From positions 23,403,278 to 23,467,277 of the forward strand of contig NC_080689.1 in the NCBI RefSeq assembly GCF_030445035.2: DNA of 64,000 nucleotides, written 5' to 3'. This DNA is from Dasypus novemcinctus (taxonomy: Eukaryota; Chordata; Mammalia; Cingulata; Dasypodidae). Each line of letters opens with the position of its first letter. Within the stretch, counting starts at the first letter, position 1. The notes beneath the pieces were generated by a model. That model saw only the letters and a program-made list of their open reading frames with translations, was not told the DNA's origin and did no database searches. Of the stretch, positions 24,601 to 35,364 are shown in pieces. The position numbers were made by a program, and so were the translations under genes.

Positions 24601-26925
24601 TATTTTTCCATTTCATCTAGGTTATCTAAGTTGTTGGCATTCATTTATTCATAGTATACTCTTCAACAATTTTGTAATATATTGTGGGATTGTTAGTAAT
24701 TTCCTCCTTCTCATTTCTGATTTTAGTTATTTGAATCCTTTATTTTTTTCCTTTGTCAGTTTAGCAAAAGGTTTGTCTATTTCACTGAGATTTTCAAAGA
24801 ACCAACTGTTGCTGTTGTTGATTCTATTATGTTGTTGTTGTTGGTCTCTATGTCATTTATCTCTTCTTTAATGTATTTCCTTCCCTCTGGTCACTTTGGG
24901 TTTAATTTGTTCTTCTTTTCTCTAGATCCTCCAGTTGTGATGTTAGGTCTCTGATTTGAGATCTTTCTTTTTTCTCTCTCTTATTTCCTTTCTTTATTCT
25001 TCTTTTTTAATGTAAACAGAACTATAAATTTCCCTCTCAGCACTATATTTGCTGTATTCCATAAGTCTTGGCATTTTGTATTTACATTTTTGTTCATCTA
25101 AAGATATTTCCTAATTTCCCTCATGATTTCTTCATTGACCCATAGGTTGTTTAAAAGTGTGTTTTTTAAATTTCCACATATTTATGAATTTTCCAATTTT
25201 ATCTATTATTGATTTATACCTTCAGTCCATAGAGGTTGGAGAAGATATATTGTATGTTTTAAATAAATTTATATTTATTGAAGTTTTTTTTTTTTGTAAC
25301 CTAATATGTGGTCTATTTTATCTCATATTTATATTGCTAACCCAGCTCTCTTTTGGTTCCTATTTGCATGGTATATATTTTTCTATTCTTTCACTTTTAA
25401 CCTTTTAGTGTCTTTTAATTTAGGTGAATCTCTTGTAAACATCATATAGTTGGGTCATGATTTTTTATCTGTTCTAAAATCTCTGCCATTTGACTGGAGA
25501 ATTTAATCCATTTACGTTTACACCAGTATCGATAATGCAGAAATTTCTTCTGCCATTTTGCTATTTGGACTTTGTAAACCTTATACTTTTTTTTGTCTCT
25601 CAGTTTTTTCATTAACATCTACTTTCACATTTATTTGATTTTTGTATTGTACCATTTTGAGTCCCTTCTCATTTCCTTCTGCATATCTTTTTCAGCTATT
25701 TTTCTGGTTTCAGTGTGGTGTAAACTTAACATCTTAAATCAGTAACAATCACATTTTTATACCAATTTAACTTCAACAGCAAACATCTACAGGATTCCTA
25801 AACCTACCACCCCTCAGCTTTTTATTGTGTTTGTTACAAATTGAATCTTTATACACCGTAGTACAAAACCACATAGGTACCATTACTTTTCATGAATTTG
25901 CATTTTAGAATTATCAAGGAGTAAAAGGTGATGTGTCATAACAAAAAATACAGTACAAAACTATTGGCATTTATAATTACCCATATGGTCATCTTTTCCA
26001 GAGATCTTTATTTCTTTTTCTCATTTCAGCCCACTGTCTGGTGTACTTTCCTTTCATTCTGAAGCATCTCTCTAGCTTAGGTTATAGGGTAATGAATGTC
26101 CTCAGCTTTTCTTTATCTGGGAATGTTTTAATCTCTCACTCAATTTTGAAAGACAGTATGACTGAATATAATATTCTTGGTTGATGATTTCTTTCAGCAC
26201 TTTAAATATTTCATTCCACTGCCTTCTTGTCTCCATGGTGTCTGATGAGAAAATAACACAGCACTTAATCTTACTGGGATTCCCTTGTATATAACTCATT
26301 TATTTTCTCTTGAAGTTTTCAAAATACTCTGTCCTTGGCATTTGACAGCTGGACTGTTATGTGTTTATTCATGGCTTTTTGAAGTTTATCCTTGTGGAGG
26401 TTTGTGGGGATTCTTGAAGGTGTATATTCTATGTCTTTCATCAAATTTGGCAAGTTTTCTGCCACTATTTCATTGAATACCCACTCTGCCCCTTTCTCTC
26501 TTCTCCTACTGGGATTCCCATAATGTATATATTGATATACTTGAAGGTGTTCCTCAAATCCTTTAAGGTCTGCTCATTTTGTCATTCTTCTTTTTTTCTG
26601 TTTCTCAGTCTTAATCACTTCAATTGCCTTATCTTTTCATTCAATTGATTCTATCTTCTACAAGCTCCAATCTGCTACTGATTCTGTACTGGTCTCTGTG
26701 GAATTTTTTACTTCAACTTTAGTATTTTGGGTTAATTTTAAAATTTCTATCTCTTTATTGAGATTCTATATTGTTCTTTATTGTTCTCCTAATACCCTTT
26801 AGTTCTTACTCAATGCTTAACTTTACCTCCTTGAGCATATTGAGGATAGCATTTAAAATTTTTTTGTCCAGTATGTCCAAAGTCTGGTTTTCTTCATTGA
26901 TGGTTCCTGGTTTTTAAATTTTTTT
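21611..26925 (-). mobile_element. Long antisense L1 (3' UTR to ORF1), about 5.3 kb
   Basis: Antisense L1 text is in correct order: 3' UTR (21611-21860), ORF2 C-terminal region (22150-22900; a minus-strand piece at 22697-22897 still reads GNGFTDFTAKVIREKMNKCD), RT (23.4-24.6 kb), endonuclease region (25.0-25.5 kb) and ORF1 (26.0-26.8 kb). It carries an antisense SINE at 23206. Many stops and shifts are present. All plus-strand frames within are antisense artefacts. Confidence 0.85.
23206..23312 (-). mobile_element. tRNA-derived SINE, antisense
   Basis: The reverse complement starts 'ggagtggatacagctcagtg' and contains a B-box-like 'tggattcaattgc', followed by a CAACAA-rich tail (plus-strand TTGTTG near 23210-23225). 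It is shorter than the DAS copies and has a different body, and it interrupts L1. Confidence 0.72.
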
Positions 26926-26960
26926 TAAAGGGCCAACATTTAATGTTGTTGTTGTTTTTT

Positions 26961-27123
26961 CAGGGGAGAGCATGACACAGTCCCCCACTACCACAAATTA
27001 TGCAATTACATTTCCCATACTTGGGGAAATCACAGGGGTCAGCACATCCAGAGTACAATGGATAAGCCTTGCCCTAGGAAAATCGCCTTTGTGATCATGG
27101 CATCTCCCCTGCCAAGGGAATTT
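26961..27123 (-). pseudogene. RNU1: U1 snRNA retropseudogene, full length
   Basis: On the minus strand almost the entire U1 snRNA (about 164 nt) is readable. It has 'ggcaggggagatgccatgat' in stem-loop I, 'aaggcttatccattg', 'ggatgtgctgacccctg', the Sm-site region 'ataatttgtggtagtgg' (the functional AAUUUGUGG core) and the closing 'ctctcccctg'. Several substitutions lie in the first bases that should pair with 5' splice sites and in the loops. An A-rich tail follows on the minus strand (T-run 26954-26960), and no snRNA promoter elements are visible. These facts indicate L1-mediated retroposition, so it is not expected to be expressed. Confidence 0.92.
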
Positions 27124-27299
27124 GTTTTATAATATTTTATTGTATACAATTAGTCTTATACTATTTTATTATACACAGTACATTTTAATATTTTAAAATG
27201 TTAAGTCTCAGATTTAAGCCCTGAGCCATCTGTTGCTTGTATTAATATCCAGCTAGTGATATGAGTGAAATTTATTTGAGACCCTTGAGCTTAAAAAAA

Positions 27300-28185
27300 A
27301 AAAGTGCAAGGCAATATATTTTAAAACACACACACATACACATTTCACAGCCTTTAAAAATTGGTTCTGCATTGGCTGGTATTCTTCAGAGTTTTGCTCT
27401 CCTATCAAGATCAGCTCAAAGCAATTGTGAAGTACAGGACCTTCTCTGTTAAGTCTCTCTAGACTTAATATTTTTATGAGGATAGACATCCCCAGATTTA
27501 TCTACAAATTCAACACAATCTATCAAAATCCCAGTTTCTTTCTTATAGAAACTAAGTTGTTATTAATATTCATATTGAAATGCAAAAGTCACAGGATACT
27601 CAAAAGAATCTTTAGGAAAGAACAAAGTTGAAGGACTCACACTTCATGGTTTCATAACTTACTACAAATTTACAATATTCAAGATTGTATGGTAGTGGCA
27701 AATGAGTAAACATATACACCAATAAAATAGTATTGAGATTCCAGAAATAAATTCTCACTTTTATGGTCAAGACAATTCAATGGGGAAAGTCTATCTTTTT
27801 AACAAGTAGCACTCTAATACTGGGCATCCACACACAAATAATTAAATTAACCCCTAATTCATACCATGTACAAACATTAACTCAAAAAATATACAAAGAC
27901 CTAAAAGTAAAACTATTAAAATATTTGAAGAATATATAGGCATAGATCTTCCTGATCTAGGATTAGAAAATGGTTTCTTTGATATGAAACCATAAACACA
28001 AAGAATTCAGCAAAAGAGAGCAAAACGGATAAATAGAACTTCACCAAATTTTTAAAAGGAAATTTTATGTTCTAAAACATGATCAATTAAGTGAAAATAC
28101 AATCCTCAGAATGGGAGGAGATATTTTCAAATATCTAATAAGGCACCTCTATTTAAATTACATAAATAACTCCAACAACTTACTT
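27300..28185 (+). mobile_element. L1 ORF2 3' fragment, sense
   Basis: Decayed ORF2 C-terminal text, for example 'ttctttgatatgaaaccata' (27975) and 'aatgggaggagatattttca' (28110). A CA microsatellite-like run lies near 27328. It is distinct from the L1 that begins near 28190. Confidence 0.6.
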
Positions 28186-29075
28186 AGAACTTGCTTAATA
28201 CTCTGGAAGATGGTAGAGACTGGAAATGGACTCCAGAAATGCTAAACTGAAGAAAGAGAAACAAATCAGGTAGGCAAGTTCTATCCCAGAACTGCTAGTA
28301 CACTCCCTCTCCTTCACTAAGGCCTGTGCAGCTTGGCAGATGCTTAGAACCAGTAGCTCAGATCCCTTGTACCTCCCACTGGGGACAGTGGTAATAAAGC
28401 CCCATGTATATCCAGGCACAGAGACCCAAGTCCAAAGGTACCTAGGGTAGAACATAAGTCACTGAGTAGTGCTGCATACAAAAGGGACCCCAGGAGGAAA
28501 TAAAAGGAAAAGAGATTCAGTAAAACTGTGGTTGGAAAGTACTGCACTCACTCAACTGAGTTACCTTTGACTGGACCAGTGAAATGCAAAACAGATTTTT
28601 CTGGAGTGATTCACCTTTCTGGATTGATTATATCTGGCTCCCTGGGTGGGATACACAAATAGGAAAGAAACAAAAGCAAAAAGGGGAGGTGGTTAAACTG
28701 AACTGCTGTAAGAGAGGAGGGTCCCAGAACTGAAAAGAGTAAGGTCAAGGGGAAATAACGGGGAGGAGAATTTAAACAAATCATAGGAGCTGGTAAAGAA
28801 ATTCTACACAAACACAAACAGAACAGATCAAGATGAAGGAATAAGGGAAAGGTAATTTTCTCCTGGATATTAAACAATTACACAAAAAGTGGAAATGTAA
28901 AAATTGTACTACATGACCAGGGCAAGAATCAGATGAAGAACAGCTGACAAAATTGGATCAGTTAAACATGTGTTATGCTAAAGGTCTGGGATAAGTTGGA
29001 CCAAATGTCAAAGAAGAGCCTGAACACAAAGCCAATCAACAAAAACAAAAATAAACAAAGCAAGGAGAAACTTAC

Positions 29076-29531
29076 TGTGATGGTTAGGCTATTGTGTCAA
29101 CTCGGCCAGGTAAATGTGCCCAGGTGTTTGGTCAAGGAAGCAGCAGGCTAACTGTAAGACAAGGGCATTTATGAATTTTAGTCACCATTGACTTTACTGC
29201 AGTGGTAAATCATAGATAGCTGGCTATAATTACATCAATCAGGGAGATTGCCATCAGTAAGAGTGACACTTAACCCCATCAATTGAATGCCTTAAAAGAG
29301 GAAGTGATTCCAGTATTTGGAGAGTTTTCCAGCTCATCTTTGGACAGCCAGCATCTCCTGGAGCTTGTCAGGAAACTTTATTGGACTTTTGTTGCAGCTC
29401 CTGGTGGCTGCCTGCCTGTGGAGCCTGGACTTGTGCATCCCTGTGCATACATGAGAGACTCTTGTAGACTTGCAACTGTTAACAGATATCTCTTGTTGAT
29501 TCTATTTCCCTGGAGAACCCTGAGTAATACA
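29076..29531 (+). mobile_element. Solo LTR, ERVL-type, 5-bp target duplication
   Basis: Starts tgtgatggtt and ends gagtaataca, with a perfect 5-bp duplication CTTAC at 29071-29075 and 29532-29536. An opposite-strand relative lies at 42784-43227, which begins on its own sense strand with tgtggtggttagtct. A 5-bp duplication suits class III (ERVL/MaLR) elements. No internal retroviral sequence. Confidence 0.85.
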
Positions 29532-29536
29532 CTTAC

Positions 29537-30644
29537 CTACAGAGTTAACTCATCAAGATAATAAGATGCCTACAAATTGGCAAAAAATTATGAGCCATAC
29601 TAAAAAATAAGAAGAAATGGCTCAGTCAAAGGAACAAATTAAAACTTCAGAGGCAAAGAATTTGGAACAACTAACCAAAGAAGTTCAAATTGCCTAACTC
29701 AGTTCAAGGAGATGAATGAAAATATGCATAAAGAGATAAAGGATATTAAGAAGACAATGTGTGAGCATAAAGAAGCATTTGAAAGTATTAAAAGAAACAA
29801 ATTATGAGGATGAAAGACATAATATTAGAGATTAAAAATACATGAGGATCATACAATAGTAGATTTGAACAGGCAGAAGAAAGAATCAGTGAACTAGAAG
29901 ACAGGACAATAGAAATCATAGAAGAACAAATAGAGAAAAGAATAGAAAAAACAAAGAGCAGTATCTCAGAGATGTGAGTGACAGCATGAAGCACACAAAC
30001 ACATGCATCATGTATGTACCAGAAGGAGAAGAGAAGGGACAAGGGGAAGATTTATTTGAGGAAATAATAGCTCCAAATTCCCCAACTCTTATGAAAAACA
30101 TAACTATACATATCCAAAAAGTACAACATACTCCAAGCAGAATAAATCCTAATAGACCTACTCCAAGACACATGCTAATCAAAATATCAAGTGCCAAAGA
30201 TAAAGAGAATTCTGAAAGTAGCAAGAGAAAAGTGAATCATCTCATACAAGGGATCCTCAATAAGACTAAGTGCTGATTTCTCATCAGAAACCATGAAGGT
30301 AAGAAAGCAGGGGCATGATATATTTAATGTACTGAAAGAGAAAATATTCCACCCAAATTTCTTTATCCAGGAAATCTATACTTCAAAAATGACAGAGAGT
30401 TTAAAATATCATAGACAAACAGAAACTGAAAGAGTTTGTCAACAAGCAAACTGACATACAGAATTATTAATACTAAAGGGAGTTGTGTAGGTTGAAAGGA
30501 AAAGACAGAAGAGAGTGGCTTGGAGTACTGTGAGGAAATGAAGATCATCAGTTAGGGTAACTAAAAGATACATGAAAAACCCAATAGTACTGTAACCTCC
30601 ATATACACTCTACTCTTTAATTCCTAAAGAGTCAGAAAACAATT
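29537..30644 (+). pseudogene. L1 ORF1 remnant (RNA-binding coiled-coil protein)
   Basis: Sense text rich in Lys/Glu codons reads like an L1 ORF1p coiled coil and RNA-binding region. It has 'gaagaaagaatcagtgaact' (29877), and a frame at 29974-30276 contains HIQKVQHTPSRINPNRPTPR and ISSAKDKENSESSKRKVNH. ORF1p coats L1 RNA in the retrotransposition particle. Several stops and shifts break it, and the end is interrupted by the LTR at 30645. Confidence 0.65.
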
Positions 30645-31983
30645 TTGGGCAGTTTGAGATTTGTAGCAGTTTGATATGGTTAGGAATTCCAAAAATAAAT
30701 ATTAGATTAGGTTTGTAAACTGGTCTGTACCTGGGCATGATTAAATATCATTAAGGCTTTGATTGGGACATGTCAGAAGGATGTTGAGTCCTTGCCCCTT
30801 GGTGGGTGGGGACTTACAGATAAAAGACATGGCAAAAGGCAGAGTTTAGGGTTTCTCATGTTGGAGTTTGATTCTGAAGCCTTAAGCTGGAGCCCCAGAA
30901 AGTCAGTATACAGAGGAAAGAGAATTAAGGCCCAGGAAGAGAGGACCTGAGCCAGGAGAACACAGAGGAATAGAGACAGCTCCTTAGACATGGCAGAAAC
31001 CCCAGTGAGAGAGACAGAGCCATTCACCTGATAGTCTACAGCTGACCATGTGGAGAGAGGCAAAGTCTAGAGAGGCTCAGAGTCTACAGCTGACCTTGTG
31101 AAGAAAACAGAGAAGCTAAGCCCAGAGGAACCCAGTAAGCCTAAACCTTCACAGACATCAGCAGCCATCTTGCTCCAACTTGTGGAAATAGACTTCGGTG
31201 AGGGAAGTAATGTATGCTTTATAGCAACTGTAAGCTACCCGTTACCCCCAAATAAATACCCATATAAAAGCCAGCAGATTTCTGGTATTTTGCATCAACA
31301 GCCCTTTGGCTGACTAATATAAGATTATTTTATAAATCCCCAACCGAGAAGGATTGTGTTTTTTAACTAATCTATTCCTGTGAGTGTGATAGCCTTTGAT
31401 TGCAGGTCCTTTAATTAGATTACTTGATAAGATCACTTTAGGGCTTTTGATTGGGCTACATCAGTGGAACATGGTTCATGTTGAGTCTCTACCCTCTTGC
31501 TGGATCTGATAAAAATTGAGACACAAATGGATACAGACAGACACAATTAAAAGCAGCCATCATATTTAGTCCTGCAGGGTGAGGGGGGAAACAATAGCTT
31601 TACTCACAGCTGAGTTGCAAGGAAGGAAGCTCCTGAAAGATTCAAAGAGCTGAGGCACAAGGGGAGATGAGCCATAAACTCAATAACTTGCAGCTGATCT
31701 CAGGAAGAATGCAGAACAGCTGAGATTGATGATGGAGTCCTGGAAGGAGAGAAGCCCTATGCCTGATTGCCCTCAGCTGAGTTCATATATGGGCAGAGAT
31801 CAGCAGCCATCTTGCTTCATCATGTGGCAGCCGAATTTGGTGAGAAAGCACCTTTTATGGAGCCCCAAATTAGATGTTTTGCAGCTGTGGAACTGTAAGT
31901 TTTTACCCCCAAATAAACATCCTTTATAAAGGCCTACCTATTTCTGTTACTTTGACTCTGCAGTTCTTTGGTAAACTAAAACA
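30645..31983 (+). mobile_element. Outer ERVL-type LTR, interrupted by an inner LTR
   Basis: The parts 30645-30661 and 31322-31983 together resemble the LTR at 46933-47505: 'gcagtttgagattattt' near the start, 'cagcagccatcttgcttcat', a gtgag motif and 'ttacccccaaataaaca' near the end. The target duplication CAATT lies at 30640-30644. Its partner is at 40849-40853 because the provirus was inserted at this LTR's last bases. The AATAAA near 31911 suits a plus-strand polyadenylation signal. Confidence 0.8.
30662..31321 (+). mobile_element. Inner ERVL-type LTR nested in the outer LTR
   Basis: Begins tgtagcagtttgatatgg and ends ctgactaatata. The 5-bp duplication AGATT is at 30657-30661 and 31322-31326. 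It matches the LTR at 56741-57242 along its length ('gccttaagctggagccc', 'cagccatcttgctccaac', 'ccccaaataaatacccat'). The AATAAA at about 31251 is the likely polyadenylation signal. It shares the family's last 100 bases with the outer LTR. Confidence 0.88.
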
Positions 31984-31984
31984 C

Positions 31985-32511
31985 TGTCACAGGTTGACAC
32001 TGCTACCATTTTCCACTGGACTGAGGCATCCCTCAGGCTGGTGGGCTTGAACTAGTTGGCCCTGGGGGAGTGAGGACGGATATGGAGACTCTGCACATTC
32101 CTGAGACAGGGTTCTGGACCAAGTCTAACTTTATTACGTAGGAATAACAATTTATAGTTCAGAGCAATAGGGAAGGGGGGCTAGGTGGTATTTGATTGGC
32201 GGGGTCGAATATATGCCCAAACAAGGAGAGGGGTAAGCTATGGGGGATGGTTAGGTTGATCATGTAGGCTGAGTTTTTTCACGCCATACTGCTTGATTGG
32301 TGGGGATTAAACAAAGGGAGAGGGGCTCGGAGAGGAGGAAGAAGACGTGGTGTAGCTGGACAGGGCTTGGTTGCCATTCTGTCTGACTTTGTGGTCAGCA
32401 GCCATTTTGTTTAGCTGTGTGGTTGCCTTAGAGACAGCTTGTCGGCAACTGATAAGCTATGCCTTGTTGGCTGTGCACAGGGTGCTCTTGGGAGCTTTTA
32501 TTTCTCCTACA
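31985..32511 (-). repeat. Provirus 3' LTR
   Basis: A 527-bp partner of the 5' LTR with the same ends. The TATA-like box is at 32149-32156 and AATAAA at 32130-32135 (minus strand). Differences from the 5' LTR are scattered, as expected from neutral decay after integration. Confidence 0.93.
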
Positions 32512-32525
32512 ATTCCTCCTTTTTT
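32512..32525 (-). other. Polypurine tract
   Basis: The minus strand reads aaaaaaggaggaat directly before the 3' LTR. It is the expected plus-strand DNA primer site. Confidence 0.85.
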
Positions 32526-32559
32526 ATATTTTTAAAGAAAGTGGCTTATGAGTAGAGAC

Positions 32560-32730
32560 TTGTGGTGACCGCCCCTTTCTTAGGTTGCCTTCCTCTGAAG
32601 GTCTTACCCGTTATTGGCTGCCAGTCAAGCCTAAGCAAGTGTAATGGTCTAAGGTGGCTGCGCCTGTCTTAGGTTGCCTTCCTCTGAAGATCTTACCTGT
32701 CATTGGCTGCCAAACAATCTCTTAGAAGGA
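32560..32730 (-). promoter_or_regulatory. Putative constitutive transport element (CTE)-like repeat
   Basis: Between the env stop and the 3' LTR, two 46-bp copies (32578-32623 and 32667-32712) sit at an 89-bp period. Each on the minus strand has 'ccaat(g/a)ac(a/g)ggtaaga', a short spacer and 'aacctaaga(c/a)agg'. These are the kind of paired motifs I recall from the type-D retrovirus CTE, which recruits the export receptor NXF1/TAP to unspliced RNA. The location is the same as in those viruses. This is recalled similarity and was not tested by alignment or folding. Confidence 0.65.
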
Positions 32731-33871
32731 GGAGGCCCAGTGTGTACTTTTAGCAAGTTTGTCACACGATCCGATTGATGACAACTGTTTGGTTGTTTTT
32801 ATGGCAACCCAGGTTGAGTAGGGGCTTGTTGGCATGGGTTGTGGCAGGTTAAAAATTGGTTTGAGCTTCAGTTTTCAGTAATGGCTGATATGGCAAGCAC
32901 TGCAATTGAAAAAAGGTTAGTAGGGAGATACTTCGTATTTGTTTCTTAATGAATTTCATGATACAAGGAGCTAGAAGTAAGAAAAAGAACAGGGCTAAGA
33001 GGGGGATAATGGAGGGGCCATCCAAGCTAAGAGTGGAGAGCTGAACCAGGAAAGAAGAATGTTTTGGTTTTGGTTTTTATTGGACAGTTTGATACGTAAG
33101 TTGTGTGAGGTTTGTAGGTCTTGTTCTATGACTGCGGACTCATTTACATAGAAACAGCATTGTTCTTGTAAGAAGAGGCATGTGCCACCTTTTTTCTGCT
33201 GTCAGCAGATCTAGGGTGCAATGGTTTTGAAGGGCTATTTGTACTAGTGAAGTAAGCTGTCTTTGGAGGGCTTCTAGGGATTGTGCTGGGTTTTCAATAG
33301 TGATTTGCAGTGCATCGTTAAAATTGTTAGCGGTGATAACGCTATGACCTAGGGCGCTGCCAGTGATGGCAACAGTAGCGAGTGTGGCAGTAAGACTGGC
33401 ACCCACTAGAATGGGAAGAAATGCTGCTCTTTTAGAGTGGGACTGCAGGAGCAGGTAACTAACCTTACATTCACTATATAGTGTAAGTTGAGGGACTAAG
33501 GCAACTAAGACACAGGGCGTGTTGAAAGATGCGTTTAAACAGGGGGTGAGGGAGTGGTTGCACCAGAAGTAAGGGCCTTTTGGTGCGGGGTAGGATGCAG
33601 CGATGGAGAGGTTGTGCATACATGGGAGAGAGGAAGAGCTAGAGGAAGGAGGGGAGGAGGTGGCAGAGGGGAAAGTAAAGCACATGATGTTGATGAGGCT
33701 GACATTCCAGAGGGGAATGCTGGGCAGTATGGGCTCGTTGCATGAGTTGTTGTTTCCATAAGGGAAAGATGAATTGCAATTGCCAATTGGGACAGTGACC
33801 ATAAGGGGGCGGGCAAGGGAGTCGCATAGGAAACAGTGGATAAGATTGGGGGCTATGTGTGAGTTGTTGAG

Positions 33872-34806
33872 TGCGACGGTTTGCTCGGTCGGTAGAGGTG
33901 GGGTCTGGCTGCGGACGAGGGGTCGGTCCAGCTCAGGACGAGGGGTCGGTCCCGCTTGGGACGAGGGATCGGTCCTGCTTGGGACGAGAGGTCGGTCCGG
34001 CAGCAGACGAGGGGTCGGTCTCACAGGGGTTGCGCAGTTCGGCTGACGGGGTCGCCCGGCGAAGCTGGCGACGAAGGGGTTGCCTGGAGAAGCAGGCGAC
34101 GAACTGGGGACAAGGGAGGCCAGGCCCTTGTCAGGGGCTCTCAGGACTGGAGGGCGCACGGCAGAAGAACTACCGCGGAGACAAGGTAAACACGCAAGTC
34201 CACTTTATTGAGGGAGAGGCAACAGTTTTATAGGGGCTGGGGAAGGCTGATTGGTCGAAGCCACGCCCTGTTCTGATTGGTTGCTGGAGAAAGGTCAGTG
34301 GGCGGTGCTGGATGGGGGTGGTGGTGGTTAGGGATGGGCTGTTGCTGTTGCTGGGGGAAGTGGCAGGGTTTAGTGATTGGTGGCTGCTGTTGCTGGGGTA
34401 GAGGGCAGACTGGAGTTTCCCACCCATGCCTGGCTGTTGCTGCTGTCGGGGGGAGGGAAAAGGGCAGACTGGATTTTTCCGCCCACGCCTGGCTGTTGCT
34501 GCTGTCGGGGGGAGGGAAAAAAGCAGACTGGATTTTTCCACCCTGCGCCTGCGCAGGGAGAAAGAAGAAGAAGGGTTCCGCCCCACAAGGCATCCTGTGG
34601 CGCCATCCGGGAGGAGGGGCGGCCGCGGAAGCATGGCTGCTAAGAAGGGGAGACCCGAGGGCACTCTGCGCCCATGCCGAGCTTCCTTCAGGGGTGGCGG
34701 TGGGCCCGACCAACCACCCTATTATGGGGGCAGCGGAATTAGGCCTACCGCGGCCGCTCCCCTCGCCAGGCCAGCAAACCACACTTCAGCCCGAGGGGAG
34801 ACCGCA
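33872..34806 (-). mobile_element. GC-rich solo LTR nested in env (935 bp)
   Basis: TG...CA ends on the minus strand (tgcggtctcc ... aaccgtcgca) and a perfect 6-bp duplication GTTGAG at 33866-33871 and 34807-34812. It has a TATA-like box at 34226-34232 and AATAAA at 34204-34209 (minus). It contains about five copies of a 23-24-bp gacgaggggtcggtc unit (33912-34029) and a longer imperfect repeat with 'gctgttgctgctgtcggggg' (34408-34555). It is CpG-rich compared with the surroundings. It inserted after the provirus. No internal genes remain. Confidence 0.9.
33912..34029. repeat. Five-copy 23-24-bp tandem repeat in solo LTR
   Basis: Repeated unit gacgaggggtcggtc plus a variable 8-9-bp spacer, lying in the U5/R part on the minus strand, downstream of the polyadenylation signal. 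Confidence 0.85.
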
Positions 34807-35364
34807 GTTGAGGTATTGTTAAGGATGTGTAGCCAGGTAAAAGATGTAATAGAAATTGTGGCTGTGGGTGAATAACGTTTTGGAGTTCTTTTTCTGCTTT
34901 TGAGATTATATTTTTTGTTTTTTGTAATAGAGCAGTGCAATTATATAGGGTATAGAGTCGAGCAACGTCGATGAAGCTGGAGGGAGTGGAGGTATAGGGA
35001 GAATAATACAGTGCTCCTCTGACTCCTGTGGCCCACCTGGGGTGCCAAGGGTCCGTGATGTGTAGGTAAAAGGAGGTACTATTTGCATAGAATAATCCTT
35101 TGGTAAATAGGGCTCTTTGTACCCAGGCATTAAAATAGACCCAGGAAAAATATGGACAGCCTCCGTAGATTGCGTCATACCGGTTTTGAGTGCAGTAGTC
35201 TTTGGTTTGGGTATGGGGAAAACAGGCATAAGGTTATGTGCTCCATCGTTTAGAGCCGAGCTTAATGGCAGTGGGCCTGATGGGAAAAGTAATGGCTTCA
35301 CTGCAACCTGTAAGGGGGCAAGTGGCGGATCCAATATTTTGACTTACGGTCTGTTCAGTGGTGC

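Noticed and set aside
24446..24871. 141-codon plus-strand frame
   Set aside because: Antisense of L1 ORF2.
33140..34159. 339-codon minus-strand open frame as a cellular gene or LTR-env fusion gene
   Set aside because: The first 95 codons come from the nested solo LTR and the rest from env. It begins at GTG, and the first ATG lies far inside, so it is a chance fusion of two dead elements.
34228..34875. Overlapping frames of 78-184 codons on both strands
   Set aside because: GC-rich LTR with tandem repeats lacks stop codons by composition. No motifs.
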